A DNA stretch of 64,000 nucleotides from Anastrepha obliqua (taxonomy: Eukaryota > Arthropoda > Insecta > Diptera > Tephritidae): positions 248,001 through 312,000 of the forward strand of contig NC_072896.1 of assembly GCF_027943255.1 (NCBI RefSeq). Direction: 5' to 3'. The notes under the pieces were generated by a model. That model was not told the origin of the DNA. It saw only the letters and a program-made list of their open reading frames with translations, and searched no databases. Position 1 is the stretch's first letter. Every line of letters starts with the position of its first letter. Position numbers and translations under genes: made by a program. Shown in pieces: positions 27,001 to 40,300 of this stretch.

Positions 27001-28948
27001 GCTTCCGGCCAAGCGGAAGCTTGGAGGTTACATTAATTGTACTTTGGCAACAATAAATTTTAAATAAACAAAGTTGGCGGTTCAGGAAAATATTAAAAAG
27101 GGAATGCCGTTTGAAATAAATAAAGAATTAAAAAAAAATGTACAAATAACGGCGAGGAAAATGAATAAGAAATTGTTATAAAAGCTCTCTCTTTCCCTTA
27201 CTGAACTAAACACACACGTATACCCTTTCTAATACATACATATTTGAGCAGTTTAACTGGCCACAAGTAGTTACTAATACAAGCGCAAGTAAGAATATAC
27301 AAGTGAGCGTGTTTTATTAAGCTCTGGACACTTTTCATGCAATGCACTTGTTCCTGCACGGCAATAAGAGTTGCAAACAGCGAAAACGAAAAACTCCCAC
27401 ATATTCACTCGCAACCAAGCATAACAAACGTTTCATTAAAAAACAAACGCCCTTAAGAGTGCATTAAAGCATTCCTCTTTCCCTCGTCTCATGTTGCAAC
27501 TGGGTTGTACAAAATGCAATGAAATTGTGCTTTTATGCGTTGTAACTACTTGAGAATTGTCGCTAAAACACAAAGTAAAAATAAAGAAAACATGTTTAAA
27601 GAAGTACAGAAGCTTAGCAACGACCAGTTGTTTTGAATAGAGCCCTCGGATTACGGAAGAAACGATTGTTTCTTTAAGATTACGCGTCAAATAAACACTT
27701 TAGTGAAACACTGTTTTAGTCAATTCGTTTCTTATGTCTTGTTTGGAGTAAATAAATGTATAAGATGTAGAAACGAATAAAAAAATTATGACAAAACCAA
27801 ACTTAAGTCAGGTTTTTAATAACGAAATATATGTTCGGTATTTTCTTCCAAATTTTTTAAAGATGTATATTTTTATCATGTAATATCACGACCTCTACGC
27901 CACCCAGCAGAGAAGATGAAAAAACTGAATTATAAATTCACTAAAAATGCAACCTCTTATGCTATTAATCTATATTTTCTAGGAGGAATTATAAAATAAG
28001 TTTTAGTCTGCTTTAAAACGTTTTATATTTGAAAAACACATATACAGCTTCGTTAGTAGACCGCTAACAGTTTGCAAAGATTGATTTACCTGAAAGACGA
28101 GAAAAAAATTTGACCATATTTTTAGATAAATAATTTAACATCTTATGCTTTCGGGAACTATTTGGCGAATTTGTCCACCATACTCTCAACATCCATAAAA
28201 CGACCGTATCAATTTTCTATTTCGAACTTAAAATAGTGATTGTATAAACAAATAGGTTTATTTACTGTAACTATTTCTCAAACTTCCAACAATTGCCTCG
28301 CATTCGCTCTAAATTGGCCTCAGATGACACGCAATAGTGTCCTGCTGATATTATGATGCGTCGACACACTTAAAGTCGAAAGTAAAGGTTGGAATTACTT
28401 CATTTTCACCTGCCTTTGTATCGGCCATATTGCAGCTGCAGCTAAGCATTCTCCCGCATTTCCTCTTTGTTTTCACCTTCCATTTTTATTACTATTTTAT
28501 TACACACCTTTATAGTGCTATCAGCATTGCTTCCGTTTATTTTATTATGCCCCTCCATACACATTTTCATTTTATGAAATTTTCCGCCAGAAATTGTAGA
28601 TTGATGCCCTGGTGGCGAATTATTAATATTGACATAAATATGTTAAGTTATGGAATACAGTCATTCGTTTGGGTTATGCATATAATTTATTTCGTTGCTT
28701 TGCTTGGCTTCTGCGCTTTTTAAATGTAGTTTACTTTTTTGAGAAACTGATGTATTGGGTATGGGAATAAGGTTCCGCTCTCGTAAAAGAGGTGTTGCTG
28801 CTGATTCTATTTTTGTGTTCGCTCTAGTAATATACTGGTGATTTGAAGGTGTAATTGTGAGGTTTCGATCGCAGTAGTTAAGATTCGTTTGAAACGCAAA
28901 TATCCTTTTTATCTGGCGTCAAAAAAAAAATAGTATTTGCGGGAAGTC
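24001..28948. other. Intronic DNA, no gene recognised
   Basis: A very AT-rich block lies at 24170-24260. The stretch 24420-24960 is noticeably less AT-rich, with open minus-strand frames (24419-24697, 24747-24929), but no domain or splice pattern is convincing. A poly-A run lies at 28921-28930. Confidence 0.45.
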
Positions 28949-30218
28949 ATGCTTCGTTATTAGGTTCTAAAGAAAAGTGCAGCTGAAACGTGTCGTATAT
29001 TGATCAATATTTACGGTAATCCCGCTCCATCAAATACAACTTCTAAAGTTGTTAAATGGTTTAGACGCTTCCAAAGTGGCAATTTCGACGTAAGCGATGA
29101 AGATCGCGAAGGAGCACCGGAAATATTCGAAGATACTCAACTACAAGAATTATTGGTTGAAGACGCATGTCGAACTCTTGATGATATGTCTAAAGAGTTG
29201 GATGTTGACATATCAACGGTCGGTAATCGTTTGCACGCGATGGAAATGGTCCAAAAAGCAGGTAACTGGATGCCACATCAATTGAATACGAGAGACGTTA
29301 CTTGACGTAAGCGTCGAAAATGTTGGAGCCTGCCAGGTGAACCTGGTCCATCGGCAGCGAAAAAAAATATTCATGCCTCAAAGGTTATGTTGTGCATCTG
29401 GTGGGATCAAAAGGGTGTCATCTATTATGAACTCTTTAAACTATATGAAACCAGCACTGGCGATCGTTACCGACCACAGCTAATTATCATAGTGTGAATC
29501 GAGTTATCAAAGAAAAGCGGCCGGAATGGGACGGTAGACATGACAAACTGATTTTGCTGCATGACAACGCCAAGCCACACGTCTCTAAATCGGTCCAGAA
29601 ATTTTTAGAGGGAATGACTTGGGAAATCTTGCTCCACCCGCTGTATTCCCCAGACATTGCGCCTTCGGATTACCATCAGTTCCGATCAATGCAGTCAGCC
29701 GTTTTTGGAGGACGGTTCACTTCTTAAGATAGCATCGCAAACTGGCTCAATGAATGGATCAAGTCAAAATAACTCGAATTTTTCCTCAGAGGAATCAGTC
29801 TGCTGCATAAAAGATGGAGCAAAGTTGTAGCTTCCAATGGCAAATTTTTTTTTTTTTTTTTTTTATAATTGGCGTGTACACCCTCTTTGGGTGTTTGGCC
29901 AAGCTCCTCCTCCTATTTGTGGTGTGCGTCTTGATGTTGTTCCACAAATGGAGGGACCTACAGTTTCAAGCCGACTCCGAACGGAGGAGGAGCTTTTTCA
30001 TGGCAGAAATACACTCGGAGGTTTGCCATTGCCTGCCGAGGGGCGCCGCTATTAGAAAAATGTTTTTCTTAATTTTGGTGTTTTCACCGAGATTCGAACC
30101 GACGTTCTCTCTGTGAATTCCGAATGGTAGTCACGCACCAACCCATTCGGCTACGGCGGCCGATGGCAAATACTTCACAGAATATCATGTAATATTTAAT
30201 TGTTTAAATAATTCGTAA
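28949..30218 (+). pseudogene. Mariner transposase pseudogene interrupted by a SINE
   Basis: ATG at 28949 begins MLRYY-type mariner coding sequence, but codon 5 is TAG. The N-terminal domain (WFRRFQSGNFDVSDEDREGA, DMSKELDVDISTVGNRLHAM) runs to about 29305. There an internal deletion removes the part that should carry the first catalytic Asp (the DEKW region), joining directly to the CWSLPGEPGP segment. Frameshifted pieces follow, then 29494-29727 with LILLHDNAKPHVS (second Asp) and HPLYSPDIAPSDYH (third Asp). The last residues, VVASN...GKYFTEYHVIFN, are split by a SINE at 29846-30162. The stop is TAA at 30216-30218. It is inactive. Terminal inverted repeats were not located. Confidence 0.88.
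29846..30162 (-). mobile_element. SINE nested in the mariner pseudogene
   Basis: Reverse orientation copy of the family at 21928-22252, including the head (CGGCTACGGCGGC at the right end) and B box complement (GAGATTCGAACC). The tail is a poly-T run on this strand, that is poly-A, rather than (TTTA)n. ATGGCAAAT occurs on both sides (29837-29845 and 30163-30171), and removing the insert restores the transposase reading frame. Confidence 0.95.
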
Positions 30219-31555
30219 CTTGGCTCAGGACCGAAACTTATTCCTATACCCAATACAACAAAAAAGCTCCATGCGCAAGTGTGAAAACTTTTTTTTTTTA
30301 TTTTAACTGTAAACCAAAAAATGTGTATGAATTTTTTAAGCTATTTTGAACTTAGTTTAAGTTTTCACTTAATTAAAACTGAGCTTTCAGGAAATAATAT
30401 CCAGCCCAAAATTAAACAAGAACAAAAGCTCGGATCCAATTTCGTACCAATTTATCACCATTATTTATAATAAAAAAACATAAAATATAATATTTGTATA
30501 TAAGAAGTAGTTTCCATAGCTTTTAAATAAAAATACAGAGTCAGAATTAAAGAACCCATAGGATTTTAGAAATAAACAAATTTTTGTGTGTCCGTGGATG
30601 GGTGTGATTTGAAAAGTAAAAAACAAAAACACAATCTCATGCGTAAGCTAGAACGTACACACATACCTACCTATTGCGCTTTAGACTCACCCTTCAATGC
30701 TTACTCTAAAGTTATACTTATAAGTCAGTAGGTCTAATGCCGATAAACTTCCAAGGCGAAATTGCCCTTTGAAGTAGAAAATTTTTATTAACCACATAAT
30801 ATTTTTACACTTGCGCGACCACCAGTGAAAAATGAAAACTGCAACACAACACATTTTGCGAAGTTATCGACAACGCCAACCACAGCAGCGCCGTAAAGCA
30901 GGCAACACAAATTCACAAGCATGCCAGTAAAACGAAAACAAGAACGGAAAATTCAAGAAAAAAGAAGTATTAATAAGAGACGTTAGTAGGAGCAAATGGC
31001 GCTTTACAGCTCTTCCTGTTATATTCCACCCTAAGGCAAGCAGTCAACACTTGAGCCACTGATCTGCATATGAGCTAATTACAAAATACTTTTTACATAT
31101 GGCCCTTCATAATTACTTTGTATCCTGCACTTAAGTTTCGTATTTGCTATGTTGGGCACCAAAAACAAGCGGTTTACTCTTGGCAACAAATTCTGCTTCT
31201 CCTATCGCTGATACTCTATGAAGACTTCTTATTGGCCGTTGCTCTCATTAGAGTTAAATTGTGTTTTGAGGTGATTCCTATACTACCATATTACGGCACA
31301 AGAGGGTCATGAAAGTGAATGTAGTGAAAGTCTCCTGACTGCGATGTTCTGTATTCACTGCGCCTCAACAATTCTTTGCCTTTGCATCAAGCTCCACCCG
31401 CGAACGATTTTCGAGCCTAGTTTGAAGGCTACTAAGGCAACTAAGGAACTGTAACATGGAGTTTTCTCCAAACAGACCTATTGAATGACGATCTCAAGTT
31501 TAACCACATTCAGTATTGTGATGAGTAAATTGGTTGTGATAACATTCACAAATGT
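30219..31555. other. Intronic DNA, no gene recognised
   Basis: AT-rich to about 30640, then more mixed. The plus-strand frame 31118-31312 shows no domain. Confidence 0.5.
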
Positions 31556-32110
31556 TCACTCATAAAATGGATTATCAATAATGAGACCATATTCATCATC
31601 ATCATCATCACCATCATCATAGCACCACAGATCAGGATGAGCCATTGCTTCCGTTACAATTCGTCTACACGTCGCTCGGCAATCAGCGTTTAGTTTGATA
31701 TCAGATATGCCCATAGCTCCAAAGTCGCCTTCAATATAATCTTTCATCGTGTTCTCTTCTTCTGTCGCCTTGTGTATTTGTTTCGAATATCTTTTTTACA
31801 GCTCTATCGCTTCTCATTCTTAGAATGTGACCGTACGATCGAATCCTTTGCGCTTTGATGCACCCCTGATAAGTGTGTCTAACTTGTCATTGTACCGAAT
31901 GCGGTAAGTACCGTCTTCAAGTCGTACAGGTCCATATATTTTTCTTAGAATCTTTCTTTCAAAACAATTTAACTCGTTTTCATTGGATTTCTGCATTCAG
32001 ACTTTGCACGTGTATGTGAGTGTAGGTCTTATGGCAGTTGCATCTTTCTGTGCGCTGAGTACAACTGCAAGGTACCTAAATTCATTGACTATTTCAATGA
32101 GACCATATTA
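31556..32110 (-). pseudogene. RTE-like LINE, C-terminal pol fragment
   Basis: Minus-strand translation in order gives EFRYLAVVL, ATAIRPTLTYTCKV, then NCFERKILRKIYGPVRLEDG and TYRIRYNDKLDTLI, then in another frame SDRAVKKIFETNTQGDRR, and at 31747-31556 GAMGISDIKLNADCRATCRR and IVTEAMAHPDLW. This is the recognisable tail of an RTE-type reverse transcriptase (RKILR.IYGP, then the WLGHV..R..D region, then the final W...A..R..WR..V..A..HP). Stops and frameshifts show it is dead. A (CAT)n run at about 31595-31622 follows the end of the homology. It lies in the same direction as Ggamma30A transcription. Confidence 0.75.
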
Positions 32111-34610
32111 CATATACGGAATCAGTGGCTTCATTCAAGTCAAATAGAAACCAAAAGTAGCGAGGCGATCAAATATTTAATAGTGTACGTGCATGCATAC
32201 ATATACATACCTACTTATATAATATATTTGCAAATTACGGTTAGTGTATAAGTACATGCGGACGAATTCATACGCATGTATACCTACCGCATACTCGCAC
32301 ATTTAATCGCAAATCTTCCTAACCTCCACCTACGCCTATATAAAAGTATAGACGCACTCTTTAATGAATAATTGTAATATGACGTGTGTTGCTGCCAGTG
32401 CATATGTTGGAGTGCGTGTATATGTGTGCGATTTAAGTGTGAGACTTAAGTACGCAAAAAACCCACTTAACCCATTAAAGACCAGTAGCAGTTAAAGCCA
32501 CACGACTTTGGTGAAATTTATACACTTAAATGAAAATAATAAGCGTTTACGGTTTTGATACCCATACTTTAATAAAAATCTTTCCCACAAAATTACATAT
32601 TATTTTGTAAAATTTCATATAGACACAAACCCATGTACATACATAAATAATGATCTTATATTTGGACACTACTTCGTTTAGATTACTCCATTCCTTAATT
32701 AAAAAAATCTATTCAAAAATATTTCCATACCTTTTATTGAAAATTGTTTAAAATTTCTTGAAATCATAAACTTCCAATGGTATTTTTCTACTCATTGGCA
32801 CCTAATGAGTTAATACCACTTTCAATTGCATTGAGCAGTGGCACTAAGCGGCGGACCGACCCCACAGCATAAATACTCAGCTTTGTTTCTGGCTGAAAAT
32901 AACTAGCATATTTGCTTCAGTGAACATTCGAGTCTATGTATGTCTTTATATTTGTATTTGTATTTGCATATCGTTATACACATTTTGCTTCAATTGACAG
33001 CGCTTTTAAATCGTGGCATTAACTGTCCTTTTGTCGTAAATGTTATTTCCTCCCACACCTGTCGATTCACTTCCTCCTTCCTACATACGAATGTGTGTAC
33101 ATTTCAGCTGTGCAAATGAACAAAATTAATTGTTTTGTGAATGTCAAACGCGTTTTGAGGAAATGAACAGAAATGATTAAATTTAAAATTTAATATTTAG
33201 ATTTTCGAATTACTGGATTTGTCAGCCTTGAGAACATGAAAATATTTACAAATTATTCAGCACCCCAGCGAAAAGCTATATTCATGTATACATGTAATCA
33301 TATCGAATTGTCAAGATGACAAGCGCGGTACTGACAACGATAATTAATTGCGCTGCCAAAATGCCACGAAAAGTGACACATATGAAGCAGTGGGAAAAAC
33401 CGCACTTAGGTAGCTAAAACTATATAGAGTGTAAATACTTGTATGTAATTGCATTAGTGACTACAAAAGAGGAAGGGAATGTAGCCAGATTTTATTGACT
33501 GGACCGCTGTGTCAGTAGTGGGGTCTTTTGAGTTGAATCAGAGGAAGTGTTAAAAGGAAATAAATCAAGGAAAAATTTACAAATGAGGAAGGAGGCGTCA
33601 AGTAAACTTTAAATAATAATGCTGCAGGTCTTTCTTTCAGAAGTATGCATCTAAAAAACAAATTAAGTTTGGGGTTTATTAAACAACAACGTCTTAAATT
33701 TCGTTTAGCTCTCTGTTATGAAAATAAAGTTAAAAGTACAATTATAAGGTTAGATTAACAACGTCAGTATTCTCTCGTCAGACGATGTTCTACGGTCTAC
33801 TGAGTACTTTAGAAGCAGAAAACATCGCTAAACATGAAATATTTTGTTTGTTTTATTTACTTTTTTTTGCAAAATGGAAGGGTTTAGTAAACTTTGTGTA
33901 CTAAATTTAAAATTGAAGAGCTTAGTAATTTTTAAAAATAATAATGTTGTGTTTTCTTTGCAGTAAATACATCATTTCATCACACTCTATACATTTTTCA
34001 GAAACAACTCATCTAAGCACGTGCAAAATGTTAATGCCAGGATTGGTCCTCATTGCGTTAGCCGCAAGTATTCAACGCTTCGAGTAACCTAACTTGACGC
34101 AGCTATAAACGTGATTTCAGCATGGCCAATTATGGGGTTAGAGAGAAAATTGGCAATAGCAGGCAACATAAATGTGTACATTCATAAGCGTCCGTCCACC
34201 AAGAGGTGAAGGTTAACCCTCACAAAATATTGCATTTTTTAGTATTTTCTAAAACCCAACAAGGCTTTCGATCGAGAGGCATGTTGATGATAAACGTGGC
34301 TGAACTGCGCGCTACGCAAGCAGACCTGTGCAAATTGGCACCAGGCAACCTTTTATTGACGGCTCAATATTGCAAAAAGGATGAAAGCAAAAGCAAAATG
34401 TATGAAATGGCAGTTTACACGAAGGCCATGTAGGCGGGCTTGGACACACGTATGGAATACAAATAACAGTGGTAGTGAAGGAAACTTTTTGTAAGTGTGT
34501 GATAAAAGTGGTCGCGAGCTCGCACACATACATCCACAGTATTCAACCTCTTTTGGGCAATTACACAGCTTTCAGTTCGCACTTAGATTTACGTTAGCGT
34601 TCAGAAAGTA
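32111..34610. other. Intronic DNA, no gene recognised
   Basis: Microsatellite-like ATACATACC runs near 32195-32215. Frames near 34206-34533 overlap on both strands and have no domain. Confidence 0.5.
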
Positions 34611-35040
34611 AACTAAAATGGTTTTTTTTTCGAGATTATGGATTATGCTCGGTTAATGCATTCGAAACGATTGCTGTGTCTCAGGCTGCAAGCTATTTAA
34701 AATAATGCCAGCTATATTGGACTAGATAGCGTGAGAACCTAGTTGAAATGCAAAGGAGTCTCAGAGAGATCTACTACGATTTCTCAATGGTGAGTCCATT
34801 ACTTCAGTTTGAAACAGGTGGGACTGCTCAAGGTGTTCACAAACAATATTCTCGGAGACCTCTGACATCAATAGGTCCGCATGAGAAAAATAAATACTGG
34901 AAACTTTAAAAAGAATTGCCAGGGAAGCAGCCTGTTAGTATCTAAAAATCGAATGTTCAACATTGGAAGAGTTACATTCCAAGACTAGTCCCTGACCTCA
35001 GTAAAGATGATTATGATCGGAGAGTATAATTTTGTGATCA
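34611..35040 (+). pseudogene. Possible Tc/mariner transposase N-terminal remnant
   Basis: Broken frames read FETGGTAQGVHKQYSRRPLT, which fits the linker between helix-turn-helix domains (..F..TG.......GRP.T), and later YIPRLVPDLSKDDYDRRV followed after a stop by FCD, which fits the step before the catalytic domain (..L...L..DD..RR..FC). The order and spacing agree with a DDE transposase, but stops are frequent and no catalytic residues are visible. Confidence 0.35.
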
Positions 35041-37229
35041 AATTGTTTCTATTCGTTTCCGCTCATTGTATCAATTATTTTCCTAATTGCTTGTACGTCG
35101 TATACTTTTGCATGCTCGTTTGGCTTCAACTATGCAGCAATAATTTCACTGATTCCTTTTAAAAACTGCAAAAAATGAACAAAAATCAATTTTCAAAATA
35201 ACCTTAAAATAAAAACTGCTGAACTTTCTCAACTACCACTTTGGCAGTCTGTTTTATCTGCCAACAGCCGGTTTGTACAATCTGCTGTATTTTCGATTTC
35301 TATGGTCTATAAAATAAGTTTAATCTATTATTTCTTTTAGCCTAATACCAGATACTTTTATCAAAAATTAAAAGTCGTCCGCTCTCTAAAACTTTTTTTA
35401 CAATGCATTTATTTATAAATTCGTTATATATATTGTAAAATATTGCATATTAATATTTCCTCGTAAATAGAAAATTTGCTCCGTTTGCATCATTTTTTAC
35501 CATACATTATTTATTCTTTTATGTCGCAAGCATTGAATGAATGTTGTTTGTGTGTACTTTACCAGCCACTTACTACTCTCTTCCCGCTGCATTTCTAAGT
35601 ACATACATTGGGGAAATAGAAAATATCGTCTTTGGATGCTGCACAAGTGTCTTTCGGCTAAGAATAGCTGAAATTCCTATGTGCATTTGCAGATGAAGTG
35701 AAGTGTGAGAATGAGATTTACCAAGCGTTTGAATGAGCAGAACAGGTATTGGGTATAAATTGGTTAGTTGAAAAAGCTCTGGTTATATCCACCAGCGGGA
35801 AAATGCCGCGAAGTCGAAAATGTTGAACTTATATCAGTAGGAACTGTTCGGCTATTGAGCTAAATTCATTGACAGCCATCGACGAAGCAACACGGCGATG
35901 GGACATAATGGCTGTAACATATTTCACGTTATAATTACTTACAATAATTGCTCAATTATTTAAAAACTATAATATAACTAATAAAAATATTTAATTGTTT
36001 GTATTTTGATTCTCAAATCACTACCGAAGTTGTTTCATTTTCTTCGTGCCGACAGAGTTAACTACCGCTTCCTCGCATCGAGCTCTGGGCGCAGGTGGCT
36101 GGAAGTGATGTACACGTATACCGAAATTCGCGGTCCCTAATTATATACGCATAGCGACCGCTCGGGCTTGACTGACTTTGGGGTCATGTTGTGTTGGGCA
36201 GTACGTGCAAGAGATCCAACTGTATTATGAGTGATTTGGGCGTATGGTTTTTTCTCGCGGAGGAGAACTCTCTGATTCATGCCGTGAACGTTGAACAATA
36301 TCACATTCCACGTACCATATAATGGCATACATATGTGTGTATGTAAATGGGATTTTCACATAATAAAAATTTCATTCCGACCGAATGTTTCGCATAATTT
36401 ATTTCCTTGAAAATGCTGTACAAAGTTCTATATATATTCATAATGCCAAGAAAAATTAAATAAAAATATCCTTGTTATTTAGAAAAGTTGAAGGTCACGG
36501 ATCTAGTATGGCTACAAGTATACACTTGGGAATATAAACAATTTGATGGACAGGCGAGCATTTTAATATAAGCATTTCGCAACAGAAACACCAAACGAAC
36601 AGAAACGAAATGGCGTGTCAAAGAACTAAAACAAACAACGTTGCCAGCTCACAGCCATGCCACCGACCAATCAATACCCTTAGCAGAGGTGAGCTGCTCT
36701 ATTCAACGAGAGGTATTTTTGGGTTACACTTAATCGAATTAGATTTCGAACGCGGTCATTCATCATGATTTATTTATGTTCCACTTCCCAGCAGTAAAAA
36801 ATCTTAGCTGGTGAAAATAATAAATATATGTACGTATGTATGTAGCTTATAAGCAGTGCTATTTCCGTAAATGCGAAACAAACTAGTATTGAATCGGGTT
36901 GTAACATATTTTACCGACACATCTTTAATTATATAGTAAACCCATAGCTACTTTTTTGCCAAAAAGAACTAAAGCACGGAAAAATGGTTGCTGGGACAAC
37001 CAGATACAAATCCAGGCCTTATATCAATACAGACCTTTTTACATTTTTCTTCTTTAGTAAGCTAAGCATACGTGGTTTTAGAAATGAAATCTCAAAGCAT
37101 GCATTCTAGCCTTTTTAAATGTGTACTGTTTCGCTATTTGGCGCCATGATGTAGTAAAGTTCGTTTAACTGGCTATACTTTTTGAATTTCATTCAACGCA
37201 AATATTATTAATCGAATATTGATAGTTTC
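35041..37229. other. Intronic DNA, no gene recognised
   Basis: AT-rich. The minus-strand frame 36137-36328 is open but matches no family I know. Confidence 0.5.
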
Positions 37230-37357
37230 TTTATGAGGAGCTTTTGCATGGCAGAAATACACTCAGAGGCGTCCATTTTCTGGCGAGGAGCGACCACTAT
37301 TTGGAAACTCTTCGAAATGGTAGTCATACTCCAACGCGTTCGGCTAAGGGGGCCGCA
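37230..37357 (-). mobile_element. SINE fragment, degraded
   Basis: Reverse-orientation piece: GCATGGCAGAAATACACTCA, then the head complement ending GTTCGGCTAAGGGGGCCGC. Internal deletions remove the B-box region. Confidence 0.75.
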
Positions 37358-40300
37358 AAAGTGGATTTTTGACCGGGTGCCTATTTTGCATTGACCATAT
37401 TTAAGTAAAATTTAGTAATTACGAGTATTATGTGGATTAAGTTTTTGCGTAAACGAATTATTAAATGTGATTTTACTTTGCTGTGGCTTGTTTGCTCTAC
37501 CGCCTATGCAGTAAACTACTTATATGTGCCACCTTTAAGTATATTATATATAATCCAAACAAGTGGATGTTACAACATTTTGTTTAAAAGAAGTGCCTGC
37601 CTGCACCGCCCGCTTTTAGGCGCACCTGCACGTAGTCGCCTAGTTTATTAAGGCTTTTGTTCGTACAAATATAGATATATTTTTGCTTTGGCCAGGTAGA
37701 AGGTGGGTTGAGTAGGTTGGCGAGCTTCACCATTTTTCCACACTAAAAGGTTACTTTGAATTTTACGGTTAAAAACATGTTTTCAATGCAGACAATGCAT
37801 AAGTATAAGACGACAACAATGTCATATAAAATGACGAACGCTCTGCCATGACCCCGCTTTAACGTTTGTGCTTTAAGAAATGCTATATGGAGGTCTATTT
37901 GTTAAGATGTGTGTATGTGGAAAAGAGGCTGAATGAAGTGAAGAACAAAACTGCGAATAACAAAGTATGCGCGCGCGTTAATGTTGCAGTTTATTCAAAT
38001 CAACAAAAAGAGAAAGAAAATGCAACAACAATGTGAAGAAAATTCAACGCGAGAGCAGCACTTGTCCTACTTCTCTTAAATGACGGCGTTAACGTTGGAT
38101 GGCGAACTTATCTACGTTTTTCATGCTTTTTGGCGGTGTGTTGCCCATCACCCATCGCTTGAACATATATGATACATACCTCTCACATATTAGTGAATTC
38201 CCCACATTTACCCCATTCCTTTCCACGCTTACCCCACCTCTTAATGCTCTTGCTTTCTTCTTACCAATAACCCGCAGTGCCGATCTCAGCATTTATCTTT
38301 GTTTTTGCACTTGGCGGTGCTCGCATGGCTCTAATGCATCACATATCCTCGCACCCACCACTGTAAATTCGCAAAACCATCAAGCGTTAAGTCAGACTTA
38401 CATATGTTTTATACTTGCGAATTCAGTCTTTAATACTCAAAGTTTTTATAATCTGTTAAGAGAGGGGAAGTAGATGGGGAGTGAATCTATTGCACTTAAA
38501 AAATATTACCAACCAACATTTTTCAGCATTTTGATTTTAACACATTTGCTCATTTGTCGATAGATTTATTATTCAGCATGCTTTGCATACTAGTCGATGC
38601 TTTTCCCAACGGAGAGCACAGCAATCAAATAAATATTCTAACAAGTTTCTGACAAGCGAATTTGTACCATGAAAATAACTAAACTGAAAATGAACACGGC
38701 TGATGTTGAATATGAGCAGAAATACATGAATTTACAGGCAAGGAAGAGAAAAAATCTGGTTAGATATTTGATACTGTTTTGGCTAAGTCTGATTAAATAG
38801 AAAACAACGAAAAAAAGCATATGTTTGTAGCTTCTCCATGCTTATGGGTGTTCAACATTTTTGTGTGGCGCCACTCGGATTGGAGTTTGCATTCTCTTAA
38901 AGTGATCCTATTAAGATTATTTCTTCTTTATTTTTTTATTGACCCTAGGCTACTGCAAATCTTTGGCTGGTTTATCTTTCGTAATGTGGTAATACATGGC
39001 TGTAAAGCTATTCGCCTAAAGGATGCAAACTCCTCCCTTATAATTTCGAATTTGCAGAAATCATACAATAATAAACATGCATTGGATGTCCTCAAGTTAT
39101 GTTATTTTATTTATTTTCTTAATTTCCGCATTTGTATTCGAAAAAGATATTATTCCGCTTAAGGTGTGCTTAAATAGCTTTCTGTTTGAAATTAAATTCG
39201 CAATTGTGTTTTATGGAAATTAACAAAACATTTCATTAAAACTGGCAATACCACAAAAAAATTTCCTCGAATTAAAGTTTGAAACAAAATCACTAAATAT
39301 GAAAATATCCCTTCCAGGTAGTTCGGTTAGAAACTGTTTCAAGCCTTCATGATGGCTATTACTTCATCCAACAAAATGTTGCTGTTACCGACTAATAAAA
39401 AAAATAAGGCTGAGCCCTGTTATCAAGCTTAGAACCACCCATGTAAATGGCTACACCACCAAGTTTTTGTTTTCAAATTGCTCTTAGGCCCAGTGCCCAC
39501 TGCTTAGTCTTCGGTTTTTATAACACCACGAGAGTGTTTCTCTCAAGCCCAGTTGAGTCGACAAACCAATTTAAGTATATGTCTGGACTAAAATAGCTTT
39601 AATTACTTTACCTTTGTTATAATACTGCATTTAATTTACATATTTAATTCATTATTATATAATATATTTTTAACTTGCCTCTAATTGTCAAATTATTTTC
39701 GCTTTCGTTTAGTTTTGGTTTAAGGTATCAAACCATACAAAATCTCTTAAGCTATTAACGCCAATACTAAAAGCTCTTACATATAAGTTAAAAACTTAAA
39801 ACAGCACAACAACAACCAGCACGAACCATAAAATATTTAAAATGCAGGAGGTGACGTTGATATTTGATAATAGTGGGCAAATGAGTAAAGGAATGTTTCC
39901 CAAGGGAAACAAAAATAACGCAAAGACAGCACGAAAACGTGCCAGAAATGGCCATCATAAGTCTGTCAAAACGTCTGCATTGTTTCCTGCCCCATCTGCT
40001 TTTCCTTCACACTTTACGTCCGCTATCCAATTATCGGTTTTACTTCAGTTATGTATATGGCAAAATTCGCAAGGCAATAGATAAGCAGTAAAAAATAGTT
40101 GCTTTAGTGTCCGCATGGACATGAAAACTTTAAATATTGAACAAAAACTAAGTTTTATTTTTGATTATGATAATTCGAATTTTCATGTTGTTTAGAAATG
40201 AATCAACTAAGTTTAAAATTTTGGCAATAAAGATTTTTAAGCTGTTTGATTAAACGTACTGAAATTGAAACTGAAAATTGGTTTTCAAATGTGTAAGTAT

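Noticed and set aside
29814..30116. Two open frames in the SINE inside the mariner
   Set aside because: They are SINE body read through in two frames; the same sequence is broken in the other copies.
31595..31622. Poly-Asp/ATG-repeat protein tract
   Set aside because: It is a (CAT)n microsatellite at the end of a dead LINE fragment, not a functional acidic domain.
36137..36328. 63-codon minus-strand frame with mixed composition
   Set aside because: It looked briefly like a retroelement fragment, but I could match no conserved motif.
38099..38473. 124-codon plus-strand frame
   Set aside because: It is pyrimidine-rich with no recognisable domain and no splice or promoter context; it overlaps an open frame on the other strand.
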